This document shows, piece after piece, positions 17,794 to 27,340 of a DNA stretch of 64,000 bases (positions within the stretch are counted from its first letter, which is position 1; the number at the start of each line of letters is the position of its first letter). The translations under genes and the position numbers were made by a program. Source of the DNA: Nitrospira sp. (GTDB lineage Bacteria; Nitrospirota; Nitrospiria; Nitrospirales; Nitrospiraceae); NCBI GenBank assembly GCA_022843785.1, contig JALHMZ010000009.1, positions 62,001 through 126,000 of the forward strand. Direction: 5' to 3'. A model generated the notes under the pieces. The model had not been told where the DNA came from and searched no databases. It worked only from the letters and a program-made list of their open reading frames with translations.

Positions 17794-18528
17794 TTACGGC
17801 ACACGTTTTACGCTGACGGGCTCCAGGTCTTCCGTCCGCTTGGAGTTTTGCAGCACGGGTAGGATGTGTCCCCGGAGTTCTTCCTGAATTTCTTCAGGCG
17901 ATTTTCTGGCGTCGACGACGTTGAAGTGAAATTCCTCCGCCATCGTGTCGAATTCCTTGATCAGCAGCGACTGATATTTTTTGAAGCTGTCATAGAGATC
18001 GGCGCCCAGCCGGAGATCCATGCCGGACTCCCAGTAGTTCATCCCGGTAGTTTCGATCACTCGCAGCGTCAAGGTCTCCACGTCGATGCGCAGGTAGCAG
18101 ACCAGGTCCGGAATCAGCGCAAACCCGAATACGTCTCGAATCCAATTCCGGTCTCCGCTTCGGACGAAGTCGCGCGCGAGGGCGGTATAGATGTATCGAT
18201 CGGCGAGCACGACGAATCCGGATCGGAGCGCCGGGATAATCTGGTGTTCCAGGCGGTCGGCGAAATCGGTCGCGTAGAGCAGGCTGAGCGACCAGTGATC
18301 CAGAATATTGCCGGCCTTGGCGGCTTCGATCGTTTTAGACATGAGATTCGATCTCGTCCATCCGGTCGTGATGACGCCGTAGCCCTGCACCTCCAGCCAC
18401 TCTTGCAGCATCTCGAGGTGAGTGGACCGTCCGACGCCGTCGGTGCCTTCGATGGCGATGAGTTTCCCTTTCAGGTCACTCGGATTTAGGTATGTCAAAC
18501 CGTCGCCAAAATAGCGTGCGTCGGCCAT
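17794..18528 (-). CDS. Divergent thymidylate-kinase-like P-loop kinase (second of a tandem pair)
   Basis: From the ATG at 18528 the product has ~244 residues and a thymidylate kinase fold. The P-loop is GTDGVGRSTH, with Arg where the canonical Lys is expected; a DRYIYTALARD substrate-site motif follows. The usual dTMP-kinase REPGGT loop is replaced by TTGWTRSN. The loss of the P-loop Lys, which contacts ATP phosphates, makes full kinase activity doubtful. The gene overlaps the upstream paralogue by 53 bp, which indicates one transcript. It may be a regulatory or heterodimeric partner. True dTMP kinase function is not supported. Confidence 0.75.
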   Translation of the reverse strand: MADARYFGDGLTYLNPSDLKGKLIAIEGTDGVGRSTHLEMLQEWLEVQGYGVITTGWTRSNLMSKTIEAAKAGNILDHWSLSLLYATDFADRLEHQIIPALRSGFVVLADRYIYTALARDFVRSGDRNWIRDVFGFALIPDLVCYLRIDVETLTLRVIETTGMNYWESGMDLRLGADLYDSFKKYQSLLIKEFDTMAEEFHFNVVDARKSPEEIQEELRGHILPVLQNSKRTEDLEPVSVKRVP

Positions 18529-19225
18529 AGGTGCCTCGTCTGGGTTTGTAGCCGCGGAGCGCATCTTCCACCAGCGCCCGCATGTGTTCCTGTTGCGCTT
18601 CGATATCCTGAGTCGCATCCATCGTCAGCAGGCCGAACTCATCGACGATCTTGTCATATTCGGCCAGGATCTGAGACTGAAACATTCTGAAACTTTCCGT
18701 CACATCCGGGCTGAGATTCATATCCATGCCGGCTTCGTAGTATTTGAATTGTCCTCGTGTTCCCCGCAGGAGTCTGGAGATGGCTGTTTCAATGGGTATC
18801 TTGTAGTAGAAGGCCATGTCGGGCTTGATGGCGAAGGCATACAGTTTGCGCACCCATTCCCGCGAGACGCCTCGCACGACGTCGCGCGAAAACGCCGTGT
18901 ACATATATCGGTCGGCCAAGACGAGCATGCCGGCTTTCAGGGGAGGGAGAATGTGATGATAGAGCCGGCTGGCGAAATCCGTCGCATGGAGCAAGCTGAA
19001 AGTCGTCGGCGTGAGGCTTTTGGTTTTCTTGCCCCGTTTCGTGGTGTCTTTGACCAGATCGGAAGAATTCCACTCCGTAAAAAATACCTTGTGGCCTTTG
19101 GACTCCAGCCACTTGTGCAGGAGCAGCAGTTGCGTGCTCTTCCCGGACCCATCGATGCCTTCGACGATGATCAGTTTTCCGGGGTAGGGATGGGACGGGG
19201 ATTTGGCGTACCCATGGTCGGTCAT
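18476..19225 (-). CDS. Thymidylate-kinase-like P-loop kinase (first of a tandem pair)
   Basis: The 249-residue protein has an intact P-loop (VEGIDGSGKSTQ), a DRYMYTAFSRD motif and a KPDMAFYYKI strand as in thymidylate kinases. The canonical REPGGT loop is replaced by FTEWNSSD, and the region around residues 60-75 carries a basic insertion (TTKRGKKTKS). This argues for a nucleoside-monophosphate or related kinase of altered substrate range. It overlaps ppx/gppA by four bases (ATGA) and the second kinase-like gene by 53 bp, so all three are probably translated together. Confidence 0.8.
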   Translation of the reverse strand: MTDHGYAKSPSHPYPGKLIIVEGIDGSGKSTQLLLLHKWLESKGHKVFFTEWNSSDLVKDTTKRGKKTKSLTPTTFSLLHATDFASRLYHHILPPLKAGMLVLADRYMYTAFSRDVVRGVSREWVRKLYAFAIKPDMAFYYKIPIETAISRLLRGTRGQFKYYEAGMDMNLSPDVTESFRMFQSQILAEYDKIVDEFGLLTMDATQDIEAQQEHMRALVEDALRGYKPRRGTYGRRTLFWRRFDIPKSE

Positions 19226-20775
19226 GATTGAGCGGCCTCCTGCGGCACTTCGCAGAACCGGACACGCCGGCGGAAGGCCTGTTCGAATAGATCGGCGCGA
19301 TTCTTCGCCGCCCAGAGTTCCATTTCAGCATCGCCCGACACCGTCGCTTCGATGGTCACGGCCGTTCCGATCTTTACATTCACGGTCTGAACGGTCGAGA
19401 AATGGGTGCGGTCAAGTCCATCCGCGATCCGCAACAAGGCGGACAGGATTTTCACGACGCGCTTCAAGCGGGGGGCCAAATCTCCGAATCCCTGATGCTT
19501 CAGCGTCGGCATCGCCCGGCGGTGATAGCGGGCGACGTTAGCCACCACCTCGATTTCCTCAGCCGTCAAACCGCCGAGATCGCTGTGCTTGATCAGATAG
19601 TACGCGTGCTTATGATGCTGCCTGGGATTGATCAGATAGCCGATATCATGCAACAGGGCGGCATACTCGAGCCAGGCACGCTCCTGCTGCCCCAGTCCAT
19701 GCAGCCGTTTGGTTTGATCGAACAAGCGGAGGGCCAGCGCGGCCACATGCAGCGAATGCACTTCCGGCGTCTGACAGCGGCGGGCCAGTCCGATTACATT
19801 GCGCCGGCGCACATCGGGGATCTCGTTTTCGGCTTTCAACCCCTCGCGGTGCCGCGCGATAAAGTCATAGATCATGCCTTCGCGAATGGCCTTATCGCAC
19901 AGCGTCATCTCATTCAGGCCCGACAGCTCCAACAGGCGTCGGAGTACGACGGCAGCGGGCAGCAGGGTGTCCACACGCTTGGGGTCGAGACCGGGAATCG
20001 CCAGTCGCGCCTTCACCGTCGATTGGGCCAACTCTGCCTCCAGCAGGCGGAGGTCTTTCAACGAGACCGCGGCGAGATTGTGCTGCGGCAAGGGCCGTCC
20101 TGTCTGCTTGATATGGATGACATCGGCCAAATTGCCGGCCATGCCGGAGGTGGCCACCAGCGATTCCAACTTTTTCACGGCGAACGTCTCAATAGCCGTC
20201 TTCAGTTGGCCGGTCACGGCATCTTCGAGCGCGCGCATCATCGGGGCTGAGGGCGGTGTGTTCGGTAGAAATTGCTCCGCCAAGCGGATCGCGCCCAGTT
20301 TGAGACTCTTGGCGTGCATCATCCGGTCTCGATTGCCCACGATCAGTTCAACCGACCCGCCGCCGACATCGACGACCAGGGTCGGTCCTTCCGCAAGCGC
20401 GATGCTGTTCTTGACACCCAGAAAAATCAGCCTGGCCTCTTCGGTCCCGCTGATCACCCGCACCCGCAGCCCCGCCTGTTCCTCGACCAGGTTGACAAAG
20501 TCTCCGCCGTTCCGCGCCTCGCGCACGGCGCTGGTGGCGACTGCTACGATACGATCGAACCCCTTGTTGCGGGCCAGCGTCGCCAGGGTTTTGAGGACCT
20601 CGATGGCGCGGGCGACCGTCTCATCGGACAGCCGGCGTGTGGCGAAGGTGCCGTTGCCCAGGCGCGTGACATCTTTGAAGCGATCGAGAATTTTATAGCT
20701 GGCATCCGGGAGGATCTCAGCCAGCACCATGTGGATGGAATTGGTCCCGATATCAATGACGGCGAGTTTAGCCAC
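19222..20775 (-). CDS. ppx: Ppx/GppA family phosphatase with HD-type C-terminal domain
   Basis: The 517-residue protein has an N-terminal actin-like Ppx/GppA domain: AVIDIGTNSIHMVLAE, AVATSAVREARNG, SGTEEARLIFLG and LVVDVGGGSVELIVG. A C-terminal HD-like helical domain with LEYAALLHDIGYLI and HHKHAYYLI follows. Such enzymes hydrolyse polyphosphate or pppGpp. It is the first gene of the minus-strand trio with the two kinase-like genes. Whether polyphosphate or (p)ppGpp is the substrate cannot be told from sequence alone. Confidence 0.88.
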   Translation of the reverse strand: MAKLAVIDIGTNSIHMVLAEILPDASYKILDRFKDVTRLGNGTFATRRLSDETVARAIEVLKTLATLARNKGFDRIVAVATSAVREARNGGDFVNLVEEQAGLRVRVISGTEEARLIFLGVKNSIALAEGPTLVVDVGGGSVELIVGNRDRMMHAKSLKLGAIRLAEQFLPNTPPSAPMMRALEDAVTGQLKTAIETFAVKKLESLVATSGMAGNLADVIHIKQTGRPLPQHNLAAVSLKDLRLLEAELAQSTVKARLAIPGLDPKRVDTLLPAAVVLRRLLELSGLNEMTLCDKAIREGMIYDFIARHREGLKAENEIPDVRRRNVIGLARRCQTPEVHSLHVAALALRLFDQTKRLHGLGQQERAWLEYAALLHDIGYLINPRQHHKHAYYLIKHSDLGGLTAEEIEVVANVARYHRRAMPTLKHQGFGDLAPRLKRVVKILSALLRIADGLDRTHFSTVQTVNVKIGTAVTIEATVSGDAEMELWAAKNRADLFEQAFRRRVRFCEVPQEAAQS

Positions 20776-20960
20776 CGGAGCGCACCCTTAAAAAATGGGG
20801 CCGATACGAAAGTCCTGGGACCTTAAAGAACGGGGAGATACCTGTCAAGGATGTGAATATTAAGTTTGTGTTACAGACTGAAATGCCACTATTGGCCAGT
20901 GGGGCTTCTCGAACGCCCGTATGACTCATGACCGTTTGCCAGGGCATCAGAGTCGCAAGG

Positions 20961-21144
20961 GCTAATGGCGTATGGCTTATGGCACGAAAGGCTGGGAGCT
21001 TATGGCTGATAGCCTGTGGCACAGGACAAAAAGATGAGCCGTCGATGACGGTGATATGATATTCCGGTTCGCTCTCGTGCTATAGGCCATATGCTACAAG
21101 CTCTTTTCCCTTCGATCACATGCTATGCGCCATCAGCTATACGC
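20961..21144 (+). repeat. Inverted word array (TATGGCTTATGGC type) upstream of ppx
   Basis: Words such as GGCGTATGGCTTATGGC and GAGCTTATGGCTGATAGCC at 20961-21020 are followed after ~65 bp by reverse-complement words (GCTATAGGCCATATGCTAC, GCTATGCGCCATCAGCTAT) up to 21144. The whole gap from 20776 to 21166 contains no convincing gene. The ppx promoter must lie in its left part. Confidence 0.65.
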
Positions 21145-21166
21145 GCTTCTCCTCTGTGGCCCGCCG

Positions 21167-21712
21167 CTACTCCTTCACCGTAAAGTGGACGCTCCGGTTT
21201 TTCTGCATGCACTCGTTCGTATGCTCCAAACACAGCGGGCGATCCTTCCCGTAGCTTGTCGTCTTGAGGTCGAGGGACAACCCCAGGTGTTGGAGATAGG
21301 TCTTCACATTTCTGGCCCGGCGCTCGCCCAAGACGAGATTGTAGGCGGACGTTCCGATTTCATCGCCGCGGCCTTCGAGCAAGATGCGCGCGATCCCGCT
21401 GCTCTTCAACTGTCTCGCATTCGCTTCCAATACTGGTAACGCGTCGGCGCGGAGGCTGTCCTGATCGAAATCAAATAGTACGTCCATCAGCAAGTCCTTG
21501 CCCGATTCAACCTCGTGTTTGGCTGACAATTCGGAGCGGTCAGGGTTGACGCTGCGAGCCGGCGCCTCCTTGATGGCCTGTTCCTTGATTCGTTCTTCTC
21601 CAGCCCTCCCTTCCTGACCGGTTCCCGATCCGGATAGGGCTGAGCAGCCTTGCATCACGAGCACGGCCATAATCGGTGCGCCGACAACCCATAACATTCG
21701 ATCTTGTCGCAT
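21167..21712 (-). CDS. Pal/OmpA-family peptidoglycan-associated lipoprotein
   Basis: From the ATG at 21712 (preceded by an AGGAGAGAGGGG purine run) the 181-residue product has a signal peptide with lipobox VMQGC, a linker rich in charged residues and an OmpA-C domain (residues ~70-181). That domain contains VLFDFDQDSLRADALPVLEANARQL, LLEGRGDEIGTSAYNLVLGERRARNVKTYL and a TTSYGKDRP motif. It should sit in the outer membrane and bind peptidoglycan, as Pal does. No tol genes are nearby. Codons upstream of 21712 are open but overlap the 3' end of the preceding gene. Confidence 0.85.
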   Translation of the reverse strand: MRQDRMLWVVGAPIMAVLVMQGCSALSGSGTGQEGRAGEERIKEQAIKEAPARSVNPDRSELSAKHEVESGKDLLMDVLFDFDQDSLRADALPVLEANARQLKSSGIARILLEGRGDEIGTSAYNLVLGERRARNVKTYLQHLGLSLDLKTTSYGKDRPLCLEHTNECMQKNRSVHFTVKE

Positions 21713-21753
21713 ATGTCCCCTCTCTCCTTCAGATATTAAAGTGCGCACGGATT

Positions 21754-24700
21754 CTATAACGATGCGGCCAAGGCGGTCATCCGGTTGTATGCCTGGATGA
21801 CATCCTTGAGCGGTTCCCACCTGAGTATTGCCAATGTATCATCGACATAGTGTGGCGTTCGCATACCGTTGAGCACGCAGGTGACGCCGGGCGTCCAGGC
21901 AAGGATCCAGAGTGCTTTGCGAGAAAGAGTACTCTGGCGGCGCGCGTCCGGCAAGAGCGGGTCGAGTGCGTGCGCTATTGCAGTTGTGCGCGCGCGGCTG
22001 CGTTCGGTTGCTTCACGCCGCATCCCACGAAGCAGGGCCAGCAGTTCAGGCACATACCGCTCGTGCCAGGCCTCCCATCGTTCCGATGGTGCTCCGGTCA
22101 AGTGGCGTGAAAGGGTTTGTATTGCCTGATTAACTTGTGGGGCAATCATCTGGCGCTCAAGTTGTTCCCAATGCTCCAGTCCCTGGACCTGTGGACGCAC
22201 CCGCTGCAACTCTTGAGACCAATTGAAAAACTCGGCCGGCGCCGTCCCCTGCTTGGCTTGCTGCATAGCCGGAGCAATCGAATCCCGGTATTCTTGTTCA
22301 AGCGTGCCGACAGCGTCAAGCTGCCGGGCGACATCAATTGGCGCATCTTCAAGGGGCAGGTCGGCCAGGCGCACGATGCCGCTCTGTGGAGCGGGCATGG
22401 CGTTCAAGGGGCGATTCACCAACACAGCAACACCCGCTTGTTGCGCATATTCCAGCACGGTCTGACGGCCGGCAGTTCCCGTGTTGGCCGTCAATGCGGC
22501 TCCGGACTCAAACAGATTCATCGGTAGTTGCAGGACGCGGAAGTGATGGGTTTCCAAGCCTGCCGATGTGGCAGCGGCTTGCGCTGCTTCAACCATGGAG
22601 GCGAGTGAGGTGGCTTCCGGACTTTCGGCCGGAGCGGTCACGGTATTCGATGAGACACCGTAGTACTGGAGCCGCCCCGCCGCCACTTGCGATTCAAAAT
22701 AGGTGAAGGCCTGCTCAAGCCGGCTATAGAATTGCGCGCGAAGCGCAGCCAGGTCCTGCTTGCCGTGGTGCGTGGCTTCCGATAAAAAGTACTCCGGGTT
22801 GTGCAGAAGACAGACATCCAACGTCAGCAGACCAAGGCGATCTAAGGATAGCGCCAATTGATCGGCCAAGAATTCCGGATGGATACAGTGCCAGATGCCG
22901 TCTCCGTACTTGACCATGTCAGGGTAGGGACGTCCGGAGTGTTCTCTGGCTTCGGCCAGTTTCAAATTCTCTCCCTGTACGTAGCCGATCTTGGAGACGA
23001 CGACGACCTCTTCGCGCTGTAACTCGCCTGAGGAGATCAGGTCCGCGAGTACAGTCCCTACGGCACGTTCGCTGTCGCCGTCCATGTAATTCGTTGAGGT
23101 GTCGATCACGTTGCAAGAGGCCCGCAAGGCTTTCTTGAGCGCGTCTCGATGGTCGGCCTCTTGAGTATGCACACGGTAGGTGCCGAATCCCACGCGCGTC
23201 GTGGTCAGTCCGGTGGTGCCGAACGAGGTGAACCCGTTTGCCAGCGCGGCATCACCGGCCAGGCCGATCATGCGCGCCGCATAGGCGGCGGTTCCCTGGA
23301 CCGTCGCACGGCCGGAGATCTGCGTGCCCCGCAGCAGCTTCGGTTCGCCGCCTTGCCGCGCACTCGTCTGCAATGCGTTCGAGATCGCGCGCGGGTCGGT
23401 AATCGGCTGCCGGCAGCTGAAGTTTCGACAGATGTAGAGCGCCGGTCGCCCGTCAACCGGTTGCTTCCCTTCCAGGAGAGGCGAGGATGAGGGTGTGCCA
23501 GGCGCGGCTGTTGCGATGATGCGATTGGGAAGGTACTGGTCCGCGACTGCTCGACGAAGGGCGCGGAGCCCTTCCTGTGTCTCGTCGCCGACAAAGGCCA
23601 GTTCAATCGGCCCCTCCGTCAGAAAATCTACCAGCGCCAGGGTTTTAGCAAAGGCCCTCGGGTAACGGGCGATCTGCCGCCCATAGGCCCGTACTGCACC
23701 GATCGCCGCTTCGCGCCAGGCTTGCCGGTCGAAGTGAAAAGACAGCCGGGCCAAGGCCGATGCGGCCACGGCGTTGGCGCTGGGGGTGGCGCCATCGGCG
23801 CCTTCGCGGGCTCGAAGAATAAGCGATTCATGGTGTGTCGCCGTGGTAAAGAAGCCGCCCTGCGCTTCATCCAAAAAATCGGTCATCAGGAAGCCGGCCA
23901 GCCGCGCCGCTGCATGGAGGTACGCCTCCGAGGCCCCAGCCTCGTAGAGATCCAGCAATCCCTCTGCCAGGAAGGCGTAGTCTTCGAGGTAGGCTGCGAG
24001 ATGCGCGCGTCCGGCCCGCGATGTCCTTAATAACCGGCCGTCGGGCCGCGCATGGGTCTGAAGCAGGAAGTCGGCGGTTCGTTGAGCCGCCTCGCGGTAG
24101 CGATCTTCTCCGAACACCCTGGCGGCTTCGGCCATGGCCGACAGCATCATGCCGTTCCACGCCGTGATCACCTTGTCGTCCAGTCCGGGCGGGATCCGCT
24201 GCTGCCGCGCCCGATACAGGGCGGGTTTTGCACGGGCGGCTGTTTCCAAGAGTTCATCGGTCGTCAGATCGATGTGCCGGGCGACTTCTTCGATGGGGCG
24301 CAGGCGATTCGGAATGTTCGTATGCTCCCAGTTGCCGGCATCGGTGATGTCGTAGAGTGCGCAGAACCGCCGGGCTGTTTCATCGTCGTTCAGCGCGGCT
24401 CGCACGTCGGCCGGTGTCCAGACGAAGAATTTCCCCTCGACGCCTTCGGAGTCGGCATCCGTCGCGGAATAAAATCCGCCTGCCGGTCCGGTCATTTCCC
24501 GGAGTACATAATCCAGCGTTTCGGTTGCCACCTGCCGGTAGAGGGGGCTCTTCGTGACCTGATAGGCTTCGACGTAGATACGGGCTAGTAGCGCATTATC
24601 GTAGAGCATCTTCTCGAAATGCGGCACGAGCCAGCGGGCATCGGTGGAATAGCGGGCGAATCCTCCGCCGATATGGTCATAGATCCCTCCCGCCGCCATC

Positions 24701-25431
24701 ATGTCGAGGGTTTTGGTGACCATGGCGAGGGCCTGTTTGTCTTCCGATCGCCGGTGACAGCGAAGCAGCAACGACAGCCCGGCTGCCGGCGGAAACTTTG
24801 GCGCGCTGCCGAAGCCGCCGTAGGTCTTATCGAATTCGCCGTTGAACTGCTTGATAGCCTCATCCAGCGCCGATTCGCTTACCGAGATCGGGGACGGGAT
24901 ACGGCCGGCATCCTTCAGTCGCGCCGTCATGTCCTTCGCCTGGGCGTGAACGCCTGTGGCGTCGGTTCGCCAATAGTCGGCGATCTTTTTCAGCAGTGTG
25001 CCGAACCCCGGTCTGCCCCACCGGTCTTCAGGGGGAAAGTAGGTGCCGGCGAAAAACGGTTTTTGCTCCGGCGTCAGGAAGACGGTCATGGGCCAGCCGC
25101 CCTGGCCGTGGTTCATGGCGACGGTGGCCTGCATGTAGATTTCATCCAGGTCAGGCCGTTCTTCCCGATCGACCTTGATACAGACGAAGTCACGGTTCAT
25201 TAGTTCGGCAGTCGCGTCGTTCTCGAACGATTCCCGCTCCATGACGTGGCACCAGTGGCAGGCTGAATAGCCGATCGAAAGCAGAATAGGCCGGTTCGTG
25301 TCCTTAGCCGCCTGCAAGGCCTCCGGTCCCCAGGGATACCAATCGACAGGGTTATAGGCATGTTGAAGCAGATAAGGGCTGGTTTCGTGGATCAGCCGGT
25401 TCGGAGGCCTTGTATGTGTCGATGATGACAT
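21754..25431 (-). CDS. DUF255 (YyaL-type, thioredoxin-like) protein fused to an aldo/keto reductase
   Basis: The 1225-residue product has two parts. Residues ~1-720 are a complete YyaL/SPATA20-type protein: the NPVDWYPWG start, a thioredoxin-like CxxC (C58-H-W-C61), [22 protein letters not shown] and an (alpha/alpha)6 glycosidase-like half with [13 protein letters not shown] and [16 protein letters not shown]. Residues ~730-1225 are an aldo/keto reductase barrel: [20 protein letters not shown] (catalytic Asp/Tyr), VVVVSKIGY (Lys), LLHNPEYF (His) and YYGVSSN. The frame is continuous with no stop at the junction. Both activities and the reason for the fusion are unknown. Confidence 0.85.
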   Translation of the reverse strand: MSSSTHTRPPNRLIHETSPYLLQHAYNPVDWYPWGPEALQAAKDTNRPILLSIGYSACHWCHVMERESFENDATAELMNRDFVCIKVDREERPDLDEIYMQATVAMNHGQGGWPMTVFLTPEQKPFFAGTYFPPEDRWGRPGFGTLLKKIADYWRTDATGVHAQAKDMTARLKDAGRIPSPISVSESALDEAIKQFNGEFDKTYGGFGSAPKFPPAAGLSLLLRCHRRSEDKQALAMVTKTLDMMAAGGIYDHIGGGFARYSTDARWLVPHFEKMLYDNALLARIYVEAYQVTKSPLYRQVATETLDYVLREMTGPAGGFYSATDADSEGVEGKFFVWTPADVRAALNDDETARRFCALYDITDAGNWEHTNIPNRLRPIEEVARHIDLTTDELLETAARAKPALYRARQQRIPPGLDDKVITAWNGMMLSAMAEAARVFGEDRYREAAQRTADFLLQTHARPDGRLLRTSRAGRAHLAAYLEDYAFLAEGLLDLYEAGASEAYLHAAARLAGFLMTDFLDEAQGGFFTTATHHESLILRAREGADGATPSANAVAASALARLSFHFDRQAWREAAIGAVRAYGRQIARYPRAFAKTLALVDFLTEGPIELAFVGDETQEGLRALRRAVADQYLPNRIIATAAPGTPSSSPLLEGKQPVDGRPALYICRNFSCRQPITDPRAISNALQTSARQGGEPKLLRGTQISGRATVQGTAAYAARMIGLAGDAALANGFTSFGTTGLTTTRVGFGTYRVHTQEADHRDALKKALRASCNVIDTSTNYMDGDSERAVGTVLADLISSGELQREEVVVVSKIGYVQGENLKLAEAREHSGRPYPDMVKYGDGIWHCIHPEFLADQLALSLDRLGLLTLDVCLLHNPEYFLSEATHHGKQDLAALRAQFYSRLEQAFTYFESQVAAGRLQYYGVSSNTVTAPAESPEATSLASMVEAAQAAATSAGLETHHFRVLQLPMNLFESGAALTANTGTAGRQTVLEYAQQAGVAVLVNRPLNAMPAPQSGIVRLADLPLEDAPIDVARQLDAVGTLEQEYRDSIAPAMQQAKQGTAPAEFFNWSQELQRVRPQVQGLEHWEQLERQMIAPQVNQAIQTLSRHLTGAPSERWEAWHERYVPELLALLRGMRREATERSRARTTAIAHALDPLLPDARRQSTLSRKALWILAWTPGVTCVLNGMRTPHYVDDTLAILRWEPLKDVIQAYNRMTALAASL

Positions 25432-25490
25432 GCGGTGTCACCCTAGCATCGGAGCCAGAACAGCGTCAACGGAGCGTATTTCGTGAAATG

Positions 25491-25573
25491 TGAGTGGTCA
25501 GTGGTGAGTGGCAAGTGGTGAGTAGTGAGTGGTTGTTCTTCGCCACTGGCCACTGACTACTTACCACTTACCA
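25491..25573 (+). repeat. Inverted word array (GTGGTGAGTG type) upstream of the malic enzyme gene
   Basis: Tandem words like GAGTGGTCAGTGGTGAGTGG at 25491-25532 are followed after about ten bases by CCACTGGCCACTGACTACTT and ACCACTTACCA. The arms are close to reverse complements and could form a near-continuous hairpin in the ~180-bp gap between divergently transcribed genes. Confidence 0.8.
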
Positions 25574-25612
25574 ATGTGGTAGGCTTGGTCATAGGAGAAG
25601 ACGCGAGCCCAT

Positions 25613-27055
25613 ATGAACGACACCGGGCCCTATTCCAATTACCGTCTGACTGTCCGGCTGGAGCTCGCGAATAAGCCGGGTGTCTTTGCTCGCGTAGCGG
25701 CGCTGCTGGCGGAAGAACAAGCCAATCTCGGCGCCGTCGACATCGTTTCGGCAACGAAAACGTGCATGATTCGGGACGTGACCTTCGACGCGCAGAGCGA
25801 GGCACATGGCCAGCAGGTGCTGGCCAGACTTGCTGCGCTATCTGATGTCACAGTGCTCTCGGCCTCCGATCGTATTTTCCTGCTGCATCTCGGCGGGAAA
25901 ATTCGGGTGGAGGGGAAGATTGCGATCAGTACGCGGAATGTCCTCTCGATGGTCTACACGCCCGGCGTCGGCCGTGTGGCCCAAGCCATCGCGCAGGACA
26001 AGTCCAAAGCCTATGCGTTCACCAGTAAAAGCAACAGTGTGGCGATCGTCACGGACGGGTCGGCAGTGTTGGGGCTGGGCAATCTCGGCCCGGAAGCAGC
26101 GCTGCCTGTCATGGAAGGCAAAGCGATGCTGTTCAAAGAGCTGGCCGGTATCGATGCCTGGCCGCTTTGTCTCAATACCCAGGACCCGGACGCCATTGTA
26201 CAAATCGTGCAAGGGATCGCGCCGGGTTTCGGCGCCATTAACTTGGAAGATATTGGCGCGCCCCGCTGTTTCGAGATTGAGCGGCGATTGAAACAATTGC
26301 TCGATGTGCCGGTCATGCATGATGATCAGCATGGGACGGCCGTCGTCATCCTGGCGGCCCTCACGAATGCACTCCGGGTGGTCGGGAAACAGATGGAGCA
26401 GGTGCGTGTTGTCGTCAATGGGCTCGGCGCAGCGGGGACGGCCTGCTGCCGAATGTTGCTGGCGGCCGGCGTGTCGCATCTGCTGGGTTGCGATAAGGCA
26501 GGCATCATCCTGTACGGTGAGGCTGAGCAATTGCGGGCCTGCCGGGCCGATCTCGCCGCCTGTCTTACCCCGGAGAATCCGAGGGGGACGTTGCGTGACG
26601 CGCTGAAAGGCGCCGATGTCTTCATCGGCCTGTCAGTCGGAAATATCCTGTGCGCGGAGGATCTCGACGCGATGGCCAGAGACCGGATCGTCTTCGCGAT
26701 GGCGAATCCGGACCCGGAGGTTTCGCCGGAGCTGGCCGCCTCACACTGCCGTGTCTTTGCCACGGGACGATCGGATTATCCCAACCAGATTAATAATGCG
26801 CTCGCATTTCCAGGCATCTTCCGAGGAGCACTCGACGTGCAGGCCGTTGAGATCAATGAGGCAATGAAGTTAGCTGCTGCCCATGCCCTGGCTCATACAA
26901 TCCCTGAAGGCGCGGTGAGTGAGGATTACATTATTCCCAGCCTCTTCGACAAAACAGTCGTTCCAAACGTGGCTCAAGCGGTCGCGGCGGCTGCTCGAGA
27001 CACAGGCGTAGCGCGCCGGCGGAACAAAGGGGACGTAAGGGGTGAGAGGGCGTAA
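25613..27055 (+). CDS. NAD(P)-dependent malic enzyme with N-terminal ACT domain
   Basis: The 480-residue enzyme begins with an ACT regulatory domain (residues ~8-85, LTVRLELANKPGVFARVAALLAEE). Next comes the malic enzyme N domain with VYTPGVGRVAQAI, KSNSVAIVTDGSAVLGLGNLG and MEGKAMLFKELAGIDAWPLCL, and the NAD-binding domain with VVNGLGAAGTACC and FAMANPDPEV. It should convert malate to pyruvate and CO2. The ACT domain suggests amino-acid control. The last ~10 residues (RRRNKGDVRGERA) look like an extension into flanking repeat sequence. Confidence 0.92.
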   Translation: MNDTGPYSNYRLTVRLELANKPGVFARVAALLAEEQANLGAVDIVSATKTCMIRDVTFDAQSEAHGQQVLARLAALSDVTVLSASDRIFLLHLGGKIRVEGKIAISTRNVLSMVYTPGVGRVAQAIAQDKSKAYAFTSKSNSVAIVTDGSAVLGLGNLGPEAALPVMEGKAMLFKELAGIDAWPLCLNTQDPDAIVQIVQGIAPGFGAINLEDIGAPRCFEIERRLKQLLDVPVMHDDQHGTAVVILAALTNALRVVGKQMEQVRVVVNGLGAAGTACCRMLLAAGVSHLLGCDKAGIILYGEAEQLRACRADLAACLTPENPRGTLRDALKGADVFIGLSVGNILCAEDLDAMARDRIVFAMANPDPEVSPELAASHCRVFATGRSDYPNQINNALAFPGIFRGALDVQAVEINEAMKLAAAHALAHTIPEGAVSEDYIIPSLFDKTVVPNVAQAVAAAARDTGVARRRNKGDVRGERA

Positions 27056-27069
27056 GGCGTTTGGAGCGC

Positions 27070-27247
27070 GTGGTAAGTGGCCAGTAGTGAGTAGCTAGTG
27101 GTGAGTGGCGAAGAACGCCCAGCACGTCGGCGGCATCGGCTCTTGCTGTGGCCGTCATAAACAAAGGGGGAGCCTCCCTTCCGGAAGACTCCCTCTCTGG
27201 TCGCATCTTACTCTGTACCACTTACCACTTGCTACTTGCCACTCGCC
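27070..27247 (+). repeat. Inverted word array (GTGGTAAGTGG type) downstream of the malic enzyme gene
   Basis: TGGTAAGTGGCCAGTAGTGA-like words at 27070-27110 are mirrored at 27214-27247 by ACCACTTACCACTTGCTAC and TTGCCACTCGCC. The ~100 bp between the arms contain a short GC-rich hairpin (around 27163-27196, inner palindrome CTTCCGGAAG) that may act as a terminator, though no T-run follows. The words resemble those of the array at 25491, so the malic enzyme gene is bracketed by related arrays. Confidence 0.75.
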
Positions 27248-27340
27248 TCTTATCCCCCTCACGTCAGGCGGGTCCCGAAGCCCCTTCTGGCTCTAAATCT
27301 CACTGTGGTACAATGCGCGCCTCTTATCAGTGGACGCGCT

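Noticed and set aside
27163..27196. Terminator after the malic enzyme gene
   Set aside because: Hairpin is plausible but no T-run follows and it lies inside a repeat array; not listed separately.
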